A stretch of DNA of 12,832 nt from contig JAEUJR010000561.1 of assembly GCA_016793585.1 (NCBI GenBank), positions 1 to 12,832 of the forward strand. The letters are read 5' to 3'. The notes beneath the pieces were generated by a model, which did not search any database, was not told the DNA's origin, and saw only the letters and a program-made list of their open reading frames with translations. A program made the position numbers and the translations under genes. The stretch comes from Archangium sp. (GTDB lineage Bacteria; Myxococcota; Myxococcia; Myxococcales; Myxococcaceae). Numbering within the stretch: the stretch's first letter is position 1; every line of letters starts with the position of its first letter. Of this stretch, positions 6,341 to 12,832 are shown one piece after another.

Positions 6341-9300
6341 ATGACCCAACCACTCCGCGGCGCGGTGCGCAAAGGGCCGCTCATCGCCTTCGCCATCATC
6401 GGCCTCGTCCTCGCCGTCATCGCCTCGCGAACGTGTCTGTCGACGGGCTTCGCGCACGGGTTGTGGCTCGACGAGTGCCCCGATGGAGAGCTTCGCCAGC
6501 TCGTGCAGCTGAACACCGGCTCGCTCGTGCGTGGCGCCGAAGGCACCGTGACCGTCGAGGTCTTCGCCGCCTACACCGTCGGCCCGTCTGATCTGCAGCA
6601 GACCGCCTCGATGTCGCGCTTCACGCCGCAGGTGTCGCTGGTCGGCCCGGCGGGCGAGCAGGTGCTCACGCCGAAAGGCGGCTGGAAAGAAGCCGGCGCC
6701 ATGCGCACCGCGACCGTCACCATCCCCACCGTGAGCGACGGCGACTACCTGCTGCGCACGAAGGTGAACTCGTCGCTCGGCGAGACCTCGGTCGACGCGG
6801 CGCTTCCGCTCTTCGCACCGGCGCGCATTCACGTGCTGACCGACCGGCCGCTGTTCGAGCCCGGCAACACGGTGCAGTTCCGCGCGCTCGTTCTGCACGC
6901 AGGTACGCTCGCGCCGCTCGACGGCCGGCCAGGTGTCTGGCGCGTCACCGACCCCAACGGCGAAGTGCTGCTGGAAGAGAAGGCGCCCGCCGGCGACTGG
7001 GGCGTGGTGCGCGGCAGCTTCCCCCTCGACTCACAGGCACAGAGCGGCACGTGGAACGTCAGCTGGAGCAGCGGCCCCGCCTCGGAGTCGCGCTCGTTCA
7101 CCGTGAAGCCCTTCACCCTGCCCCGCTTCCGCGTCGAGGCGTCGACCTCGAAGCCGTACTACCGCCGCAACGAGCGCCCCGAGCTGCGCGGCGAGGTGAA
7201 GTACAGCTCTGGTGCGCCGGTCGCCAACGCGAAGATCGAGCTGCAGTGGAGCACCTCGGGCGCGTGGCCTGCGCCGACGTCGTGGGTCGATGGCTCGGCG
7301 CTGCCGAAGCAGGCCGAGACCGACAAGTCAGGCTCGTTCTCGGTCGACCTGCCCGCGATTCCCGAAGACCTGCAGGGTGAAGCCCACCTCACCGCGGCGA
7401 TCTCGGCCATCGACCCTTCGGGCGATCGCGTCGAAGGCTCGGCCGACGTGATGCTGAGCGAAGACGCCATCACCGTCACCGCCGTGAGCGAGCTGCGTGA
7501 TGGCCTCGTCGAGGGCTTCAACAACCGCCTCTACCTGCGCGCCACCACCGCCGACGGCCGCGTGCTCTCGAACACCGATCTGCTCGTGAAGCGCCTGTGG
7601 GAGCCCACCGACAAAGGCGTCGTCGCGACCTCGGACGAAGACGGCGTCGCCACGTTGCAGCTCGACCCCGGCCCCGCGGTGAACGTCATCATTCCCGCCC
7701 TGCCTTTCCGCCCGCCACCCAAAGCCGACCCCGTCACCCGCACCGACCTGAACGATCGCCTCGCCGATGACGAGGTGAGCCTGGCCGACCGCCTCACCTT
7801 CGATCGCGCCGAGGCCACGCTCGCCAGCTGCACGCGCTACGTCGGAGAAGAAGGCGGCGGCGTGTCGTTCGGCCTGCACGTGCGGGCCTCGGGAGCCATC
7901 GCTGGCATCGCGGGCACTCCGTCGCGGTTGAGCGACTGTGTCGAGAAGGTGCTGCGCGGCCTCAAGTTCGCACCCGCCAACGAGCGGCTCTTCGGCGTCA
8001 GCTTTCAGTTCAATGATGAAGATCTGCCGCGCCTCAACGAGACCTCCGAGGGTGTGCCCAGCGTGCCGCCGCTGCTCGATCAGGCCCTCGCCGACGCCAT
8101 GCTCGACGTGCGCGACTGTCTGCCCTCGACCGTTCAGTCGGGCAGCCTGCAGCGCTCCGCGTTCTGGAACTACCAGCCCGGCGACAAGGAGGTCAGCCTC
8201 ACCTGGGTGCCGCAGAAGAACGGCGGTCGAGTGCCCGAAGCGGCCATCTCGTGCATCACCTCGCGGCTCACGAAGGTGAAGTTGAAGCGTCCCGCGACGA
8301 ACACCGACGAAGAAGCCGGCAACGACTTCGCAGCCGTCGGCTTCGTCTCGTTCGAGGTCGACGCGCCCGAGAAGTACGAAGCCGAACGCCCACAGGAGAC
8401 GATCATGCAGGGCTACGAGTTCTCGGTCGTCGCGAAGGCCGGCACCGAGGTGCTCGGCTCCACGAAGCTGCGCATGCGCCCGGGCACGATTCCCGACCTT
8501 CGCCTGCGCGCCTCGAGCCAGTTGGTGAACCCTGGTGAGAAGGTGACGGTGCAGTTGCTCCGCGGCCCGAACTGGAGCGGCACGCTGCCCGAGAAGCTCT
8601 GGCTGCGGCAGGGCGCGCGCACCTGGGAGTCGAAGTTCGACGAAAAGGAGAAGTCAGCCAGCTTCGACCTGCCCACCGACGTCGAGGGCTGGTTCTCGGT
8701 TCAGTTCGAGAGCGCCGAGGTCTTCATCTACTCGCGGCCCCGCAACGTGCTCGGCGTGACGGTGAAGCCCGAGAAGGAGCGCTATGCGCCCGGCCAGCTC
8801 GCGCGCCTCGACATCGAGACGCGAATCGGTGGCGCCAGTGGCCCGGCGGCGGTGGGCCTCTTTGGCGTCGACGACAGCCTCTCGCAGCTCGTCCCGCTAC
8901 CCGGCACCGGTGAGCTCGATGGCCTGCGCCCGAAGGTCACGGGAGAGATGGCCTTCCCCGGAATCGACGCGCAAGCGCTGTCGCAGGGCCGGGTGCGCGG
9001 CAAGAACGCGCAGGCCGCCACGCTGCTGAAGGTGTCACAGCTGCCGCCGCCCCCCGAGATCGACACGCCCGTCGTGGCCAACGCGCGCACCGTCATCGAC
9101 CCGAACGAGACGCTGGTCGACCGCTTCTACGTCGCGCTGGCCGAGCTGCATGTGCAGACGCGCGAGTGGGAAGCGAGCGCTCCGGCGAGCGAGAAGATGA
9201 CGCCGCGGGTGATGGCGACGCTGTGGAAGAAATCGCTCGACGCCATGGAGCAGCGCAAGGAGTCGAACCGCGACTTCTGGGGCCGGCGCCTGCGCCTGCA

Positions 9301-9418
9301 CCGCCTGCCGATGGATCTGCTGGCCCTCACCGAGCCGCGACAGGTCGTCGTCGATGGCACGCGGCTGCCAGAAGACTCCGAGAACTGGAACCTGTGGGTC
9401 GCGAAGGAGAAGCCATGA
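6341..9418 (+). CDS. Macroglobulin N-terminal chain (MG2-type domains, inserted Cys modules)
   Basis: A 1025-residue protein, the N-terminal half of a bacterial alpha-2-macroglobulin. A basic N-terminus and hydrophobic segment (about 12-29) form a signal anchor to the inner membrane. Residues about 50-160 form a first beta-rich domain. MG2 begins at RIHVLTDRPLFEPGNTV (162-178), the family hallmark, and MG3/MG4-like beta domains follow to about 455. Residues about 481-673 are an insertion of two Cys-pair modules unlike macroglobulin domains. Beta domains resume at about 718, and a segment matching the bait-region domain start (YAPGQLARLDIETR at 815-828, GLFGVDDSL at 839-847) is followed by a charged, helix-prone tail to the stop. 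MG7 and the thioester domain are absent; they are encoded by the next gene, which starts inside this stop codon. Proposed role: periplasmic protease trapping or envelope defence, by family analogy. The chain could be a stand-alone MG2-domain protein, but the gene pairing argues against this. Confidence 0.88.
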   Translation: MTQPLRGAVRKGPLIAFAIIGLVLAVIASRTCLSTGFAHGLWLDECPDGELRQLVQLNTGSLVRGAEGTVTVEVFAAYTVGPSDLQQTASMSRFTPQVSLVGPAGEQVLTPKGGWKEAGAMRTATVTIPTVSDGDYLLRTKVNSSLGETSVDAALPLFAPARIHVLTDRPLFEPGNTVQFRALVLHAGTLAPLDGRPGVWRVTDPNGEVLLEEKAPAGDWGVVRGSFPLDSQAQSGTWNVSWSSGPASESRSFTVKPFTLPRFRVEASTSKPYYRRNERPELRGEVKYSSGAPVANAKIELQWSTSGAWPAPTSWVDGSALPKQAETDKSGSFSVDLPAIPEDLQGEAHLTAAISAIDPSGDRVEGSADVMLSEDAITVTAVSELRDGLVEGFNNRLYLRATTADGRVLSNTDLLVKRLWEPTDKGVVATSDEDGVATLQLDPGPAVNVIIPALPFRPPPKADPVTRTDLNDRLADDEVSLADRLTFDRAEATLASCTRYVGEEGGGVSFGLHVRASGAIAGIAGTPSRLSDCVEKVLRGLKFAPANERLFGVSFQFNDEDLPRLNETSEGVPSVPPLLDQALADAMLDVRDCLPSTVQSGSLQRSAFWNYQPGDKEVSLTWVPQKNGGRVPEAAISCITSRLTKVKLKRPATNTDEEAGNDFAAVGFVSFEVDAPEKYEAERPQETIMQGYEFSVVAKAGTEVLGSTKLRMRPGTIPDLRLRASSQLVNPGEKVTVQLLRGPNWSGTLPEKLWLRQGARTWESKFDEKEKSASFDLPTDVEGWFSVQFESAEVFIYSRPRNVLGVTVKPEKERYAPGQLARLDIETRIGGASGPAAVGLFGVDDSLSQLVPLPGTGELDGLRPKVTGEMAFPGIDAQALSQGRVRGKNAQAATLLKVSQLPPPPEIDTPVVANARTVIDPNETLVDRFYVALAELHVQTREWEASAPASEKMTPRVMATLWKKSLDAMEQRKESNRDFWGRRLRLHRLPMDLLALTEPRQVVVDGTRLPEDSENWNLWVAKEKP
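7781..8359 (+). other. Tandem AgmX/PglI-tail-like modules inserted in the macroglobulin chain
   Basis: Residues about 481-673 of the chain encode two consecutive modules. Module A has C497, a V-x-F-x-L-x-V strand, then ASGAIAGI, SRLSDCVEKVL with C533, and LKFAPAN. Module B has C593, EVSLTWV, GGRVPEAAISCITSRL with C638, and a basic strand. The layout (Cys, strand, G-x-(I/V) strand, Ser-Leu or similar, Cys plus helix, (K/R)F(P/A)-type strand) resembles the AgmX/PglI C-terminal domain seen in myxobacterial adventurous-motility and TonB-like proteins. Module B is more diverged. The match is by eye from the motif pattern. Confidence 0.5.
9404..9409 (+). promoter_or_regulatory. Ribosome binding site inside the first macroglobulin gene
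   Basis: AAGGAG lies five bases before ATG 9415, within the last codons of the upstream gene. It fixes the start of the second chain despite an open frame extending upstream, and supports coupled translation through the ATGA overlap. Confidence 0.75.
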
Positions 9419-11847
9419 AGAAGGTCCTCGTCCTGCTGGGCACAGGGTTCGCGATTCTCGTGCTGTTCTTCCTGAGCGCGAAGGGCTCATCGAGAAGGGC
9501 CATGACCGTCGCAAGCTCGATGGAGAGCTTCGCCGCCGCAGACAAACGGAGAGGCGACGAGGGCGAACGGGAGATGAAGGAGGAGGCGTACGACATGCCA
9601 GGCGCGCCGCCGCCCCCGAGCGCGGCTCCGTCGACGCCCATGGGCAACATGTTCGGCGCGGCCGCCGGAGACGCCGTCGGAATCGGAGGCATCGGGACCA
9701 GGGGCCGCGGTGGCGGCGCTGGTGGCTACGGCTCGGGCGTGGGTTCACTCGGCGCCATGGCCAAGAAGTCGGCCGCCCCGAAGGTGATGCTCAAGGCGGC
9801 GGAAGAGAAGCCGGCTGACGGCAAAGATCAGGACGGCGAAGGTGGCGCCCCAGCAGCGACGCGCGCCTGGTTCCCCGAGACCTTCCTCTTCGAGCCGCTC
9901 GTGGTGACCGACGGCAACGGCCACGCGACGGTGCCCGTGAAGGTGCCCGACCGGCTCACCACGTGGCGGGTGCTCGCGCTCGCCCACTCGCGACAGGGCG
10001 GCCAGGCCGGCGCCGCGACGAGCTTCCTGGGAACGTTGCCTACCTACGTCGAGCCCGTCGTTCCGCCAATGCTCTACGCAGGCGATCAGGTGGTGCTGCC
10101 GATTCAGGTCGTGAACACGACCGAGCGTGAAGTGTCGAGCCCGCTGCGTCTCGAGTCGACCGGAGTGCTGAGCTCGAGTGGCAGCACCGTCAAAGTCGCT
10201 GCTGGTGGAAACGTCGTGCAGAACGTCTCGCTCACCGCGCCGAGCCCGGGGCCTCTGATGCTCAAGGCCACGCTCGGCAGCACCGACGCCGTCGAACGCG
10301 TCATCGACGTGAAGCCCGCCGGTCAGCGTGAGACGATCGCCCACGGTGGAACGCTCGCCGCGCCGCGCACCTTCGCGCTCTCGGGCCCCCCCAACGCGCT
10401 GCCCGGCAGTGAGCAGGTCGTGCTGCGAGTGTTCCCCGGAGCCCTGGGCCTCGTCCGCTCCGAGCTGTCGGCTGCGCCTGGTCGTGGTGGCGTCGCTGAA
10501 GATGCGTACCTGCTGCAGCTGCTCGGCAGCGCGCCGTCGTTGCTGCGCGCCCTCGGTGAAGAGCCAAACCTGCCGGTGATTCGTGACCTCTCGGTGCTCG
10601 CGACCCAACGGGTGATGCGTCACTCGCGGGCGCCGTCGGTCGACGCGGCCACGCTGCTCGCCGAAGCCGCCCTCGCCCACCCCGAGAACCCGGTGCTCTC
10701 GCGGCTCGGAGAACGGCTCGCCGCACAGGTCGCTCAGGCCCAGCGCCCCGACGGCACCTGCCAGGGCGCCGACGGGTGGACGCTGCAGCGTTTGTTGGTG
10801 ACGACGGGTGACTGCGTTCGCGCGGTGAAGGCCTCGCAGGGCTCGCCTCGTGCGAAGCAACGCTTCACGGCGGTCTCGCTGAAGGCCGCAGGCGCTTACG
10901 AACGAAACCTCGGCCGCATCAATGACCCGTACACGGCCGCGGCGGCGCTCGCCTCTGGCGCGGTCTCGGGAGCGGTCGCCGACAAGCTGAAGGCCATCGT
11001 GCTCGCCGGCATCGTGTCGGGGAGCGAAGGTGCCTCGCTCACGGTGCCCTCGGGCGTGGTGCGCGCCGACGGGCTCGTCCCCTCCTCCATCGAAGCGACG
11101 GCGCTGGCCGTGCTCGCGCTCGACGGCGACGCCAAAGCGCCGATGGCCGACCTCGGCACAACGCTGCTCGGCGCGTACGATCCATTCATGGGCTGGGGCG
11201 ACGGCCGCACGAACCTGCTCGCGCTCCGCGCCATCACCACCATCTTCAAAGACAAGGTGCCGCCAGGTGTGAAGATCTCCCTCTCGCGCGACGGCAAGGT
11301 GCTCGCGACCGGCGAGCTGACGCCCGAGACGCTCAAGAGCGTGTTGGTGCTCGAGGCCGAAGCGGCAGGCTCCTCGGGTGAACACGCCTGGAGCGTCACC
11401 GCGGAGCCTCCCGTGCCCGGCCTCGGCTACACGCTCGGCCTCGTCGCGTACGTGCCGTGGAAGCCGTCGAGCGAAGCAGGCCTCGAGCTCGAGACCACGC
11501 TGTCGGAGCCGCTCTCGGTCGGCAAAGCCGCCGAGCTCTCGATGACGGCCGCGTACCCCGGCAACACGGCGATGAAGCTGCGCCTGGGCCTGCCTGCGGG
11601 CGTGCAGCACGACACGCCGTCGCTCGACGCGCTCGTCACCGCCGGCACCATCACCCGCTACGAGACCGAAGACGGCGCCATCACGCTGCACCTGCCGCAG
11701 GTCGCGAGCGGCGACACGTGGGCCGGCAAGCTGAAGGTGATTCCGACGCTGGCCGGAAAGCTCCAGGCGCAGCCGACGACGCTCTCGGTCGAGTACCGCA
11801 CCGATCGCGCGAAGACGTTCGTGCCGAAGGCGTGGGTCATTCGCTGA
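9415..11847 (+). CDS. Macroglobulin C-terminal chain (A2M/MG7, thioester-less TED, receptor-binding end)
   Basis: An 810-residue protein. MKKVLVLLGTGFAILVLFFL (1-20) is an anchor or signal sequence. Residues 24-148 are low complexity: charged clusters (DKRRGDEGEREMKEE, 43-57), a Pro/Ala run, a Gly-rich block (about 81-113) and a Lys/Glu/Asp stretch. The A2M domain starts at TRAWFPETFLFEPL (149-162). A helical thioester-type domain follows at about 340-615. At the usual PYGCGEQ site it reads PGRGGVAED (355-363), so the Cys-Glu-Gln bond cannot form. The domain keeps the late family motif GWGDGRTNLLALRAI (593-607) and has C449 and C467, which might pair. Residues 690-805 form a beta domain like the receptor-binding domain. 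The ATGA overlap and strong ribosome site imply coupled, near-equimolar synthesis with the upstream chain. Loss of the thioester is also known in E. coli YfaS/Pseudomonas MagD-type macroglobulins, which are single chains. The stop lies six bases from the convergent gene's stop. Confidence 0.88.
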   Translation: MKKVLVLLGTGFAILVLFFLSAKGSSRRAMTVASSMESFAAADKRRGDEGEREMKEEAYDMPGAPPPPSAAPSTPMGNMFGAAAGDAVGIGGIGTRGRGGGAGGYGSGVGSLGAMAKKSAAPKVMLKAAEEKPADGKDQDGEGGAPAATRAWFPETFLFEPLVVTDGNGHATVPVKVPDRLTTWRVLALAHSRQGGQAGAATSFLGTLPTYVEPVVPPMLYAGDQVVLPIQVVNTTEREVSSPLRLESTGVLSSSGSTVKVAAGGNVVQNVSLTAPSPGPLMLKATLGSTDAVERVIDVKPAGQRETIAHGGTLAAPRTFALSGPPNALPGSEQVVLRVFPGALGLVRSELSAAPGRGGVAEDAYLLQLLGSAPSLLRALGEEPNLPVIRDLSVLATQRVMRHSRAPSVDAATLLAEAALAHPENPVLSRLGERLAAQVAQAQRPDGTCQGADGWTLQRLLVTTGDCVRAVKASQGSPRAKQRFTAVSLKAAGAYERNLGRINDPYTAAAALASGAVSGAVADKLKAIVLAGIVSGSEGASLTVPSGVVRADGLVPSSIEATALAVLALDGDAKAPMADLGTTLLGAYDPFMGWGDGRTNLLALRAITTIFKDKVPPGVKISLSRDGKVLATGELTPETLKSVLVLEAEAAGSSGEHAWSVTAEPPVPGLGYTLGLVAYVPWKPSSEAGLELETTLSEPLSVGKAAELSMTAAYPGNTAMKLRLGLPAGVQHDTPSLDALVTAGTITRYETEDGAITLHLPQVASGDTWAGKLKVIPTLAGKLQAQPTTLSVEYRTDRAKTFVPKAWVIR

Positions 11848-11853
11848 ACGACC

Positions 11854-12283
11854 TCACGGGCTCGGCTGAAAGGCGAGCTCGTGGCCAGCGCACTGCACCG
11901 AGACGCGCCGCTTCCCATCGGCGCTGGCGGCGGTGATCGAGAACGACAACGAGGCTTGCGACGCGGCGGTCGCCTCCCACTCGAAGGTGCCACTCACCAC
12001 CCGCACCCGTCGCCGCTCAGCTGACGCCATTCCTTCAGGCGTCGGAATGGGCTTCTCGTAGCGCTCCGAGAAGGTGCCCGCGAGCTCCGGCGGCCCTCCA
12101 TCAGAGGCGCCGAGCGTGACCAACGCCCTGCCCGGCCCCTTCAGCGGCGCCCAGTCGACTGCCAGGGCGAGCGAAGGAGCTCGGTTCGAGTTCAGGTGCA
12201 CGTAGAGCCTGGGAGGTGCACTCGAAGGAACCGGCGGCGGCCGAGGTCGCCGAGAGGAGACCCCACAGGCAGAAGGCCCTCAC
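11854..12283 (-). pseudogene. Small secreted protein, apparently frameshifted
   Basis: A GTG at 12283 overlaps the TGA of the AAA+ gene (GTGA) and opens a frame with a convincing signal peptide: AFCLWGLLSATSAAA, likely cut before GSFEC. That frame loses sense after residue 24 and ends at 12101. One base further on, a second frame reads RLYVHLNSNRAPSLALAVDW and continues as a plausible beta-rich exported domain (GTFEWEATAASQASLSFSI, VSVQCAGHEL) to TGA at 11856-11854. Dropping one C from the CCC at 12211-12213 (minus strand) joins them as FECTS-RLYVHLN, giving about 142 residues with Cys at 22 and 131 that could pair. The second frame alone has only a GTG at 12201 without a ribosome site. I do not recognise the family. 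Either this is a real disruption, a sequencing or assembly error, or less likely a programmed shift. Overlap with the AAA+ gene indicates cotranscription. Confidence 0.6.
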
Positions 12284-12832
12284 CGCTCCTCGAGCAGCAC
12301 CTTGAGCTCTCGAATGCGGCGGGTCACCTCGTCGCGCTCGAGCTTCTGGAAGTTCTCGGGCAGCAGCTCGCGGCTCGTGCACTCCAGCACCGCGACCAGG
12401 TTCTGCAGCTCGATCTCCAGCGGGTAGCTGGGCGGCACGAAGTCCTTCACCACGGCCTCGACGTCGGCAGGCGTCACCTGATCGCGCGAGTCGGTCGCGG
12501 CCTTGAACTTCGACCGAATGAGAATCGCCTCGATGTCGGCGCCAGAGAACGGGTGCCCGTTGGTGAGCTTCGAGAAGTCGGGCACGTCGACCTGCACCTT
12601 CGTCTTCTTCTGCATCGCCTTGAACAGCTCGTCCCGCTCGGCGTCGGTCTGCGGGTAGAACAACGCGAGGTGCTCTTCGGCGCGGCCCTGGCGCTTCAAG
12701 TCGATGGGCAGCAGATCGGGCCGGCACGTCAGCAGGAACCAGACGATCTTCCCGCGGTACTCGGTGTTGCCCATGAAGCTCGCGATGGAGCCGAAGATAC
12801 GGCTCGACGTACCCGAGTCTCCGCCCGCGTCA
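12280..12832 (-). CDS. AAA+ ATPase, C-terminal part (N-terminus beyond right edge)
   Basis: 183 complete codons are present; the start and Walker A/B motifs lie outside the window. The visible part begins just after the Walker B region with SSRIFGSIASFMGN, followed by the second region of homology: GKIVWFLLTCRPDLLPIDLK and RQGRAEEHLALFYP. This matches the classical AAA pattern TNRPDxLDxALxRxGR, with the arginine-finger GR kept and the usual sensor-1 Asn replaced by Cys. The lid domain follows with PFSGADIEAILIRS (sensor-2 region) and TPADVEAVVKDF, then a C-terminal helical extension of about 60 residues ending KVLLEER. An ATP-driven remodelling role is expected; the substrate is unknown. The stop overlaps the GTG start of the small secreted-protein gene. 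Confidence 0.88.
   Translation of the reverse strand, partial: DAGGDSGTSSRIFGSIASFMGNTEYRGKIVWFLLTCRPDLLPIDLKRQGRAEEHLALFYPQTDAERDELFKAMQKKTKVQVDVPDFSKLTNGHPFSGADIEAILIRSKFKAATDSRDQVTPADVEAVVKDFVPPSYPLEIELQNLVAVLECTSRELLPENFQKLERDEVTRRIRELKVLLEER

Noticed and set aside
9166..9414. Extension of the second macroglobulin gene upstream into the first
   Set aside because: The extra residues are low-complexity shadow sequence. AAGGAG and the hydrophobic MKK start fix the start at 9415.
11860..11878. A 5-bp stem (GCTCG/CGAGC) near the convergent stops as a terminator
   Set aside because: Too short, no T-tract, and inside the coding sequence of the minus-strand gene.
12101..12283. The first frame of the small secreted gene as a complete 60-residue protein
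   Set aside because: After the signal peptide and about six residues it becomes Gly/Ala/Arg shadow sequence, while the neighbouring frame reads as a coherent exported domain.

Overview
The window is GC-rich with dense, closely packed genes and strong third-position G/C preference. The gene content suggests a member of the Myxococcota or a close deltaproteobacterial relative: a Cys-rich tandem-repeat lipoprotein with NCGxCG motifs, a Ser/Thr-kinase-like N-lobe on a membrane protein, AgmX/PglI-tail-like modules, and a bacterial macroglobulin. The assignment rests on gene style only, since no rRNA or marker gene is present. Nearly every gene appears to act in or on the cell envelope.

Layout. 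1-1583 (-): Cys-rich repeat lipoprotein whose C-terminus runs off the left edge. 1584-1684: divergent intergenic spacer with a 7-bp inverted repeat. 1685-2839 (+): multi-pass membrane GGEEF diguanylate cyclase. 2917-4872 (+): MltD-like lytic transglycosylase with three LysM domains. 4873-4954: convergent gap with a hairpin. 4955-5740 (-): single-pass membrane protein carrying only a degenerate kinase N-lobe. 5852-6229 (-): YccF-family membrane protein. 6341-9418 (+) and 9415-11847 (+): two genes overlapping by four bases (ATGA) that together encode one macroglobulin, split at the bait-region position. 11854-12283 (-): small secreted protein that appears to be frameshifted. 12280-12832 (-): C-terminal part of an AAA+ ATPase cut by the right edge.

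How they may work together. The macroglobulin pair is the centrepiece. The upstream gene gives an inner-membrane-anchored chain with MG2/MG3-type domains and an inserted pair of Cys-containing modules. The downstream gene gives a second anchored chain with a flexible Gly/Pro-rich linker, the A2M (MG7) domain, a thioester-type domain without its Cys-Glu-Gln motif, and a receptor-binding-like end. A GGAAC-N17-CGTC element in front of the pair resembles an ECF sigma-factor promoter and would fit envelope-stress control. The lytic transglycosylase, the kinase-lobe protein and YccF lie beside it but in other transcription units, so any functional link is inference.

No tRNA, rRNA, CRISPR array, insertion sequence or attachment site was seen, and no gene-free stretch exceeds 300 bases. 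The many long reading frames opposite or overlapping these genes are composition-driven shadows and are not annotated.
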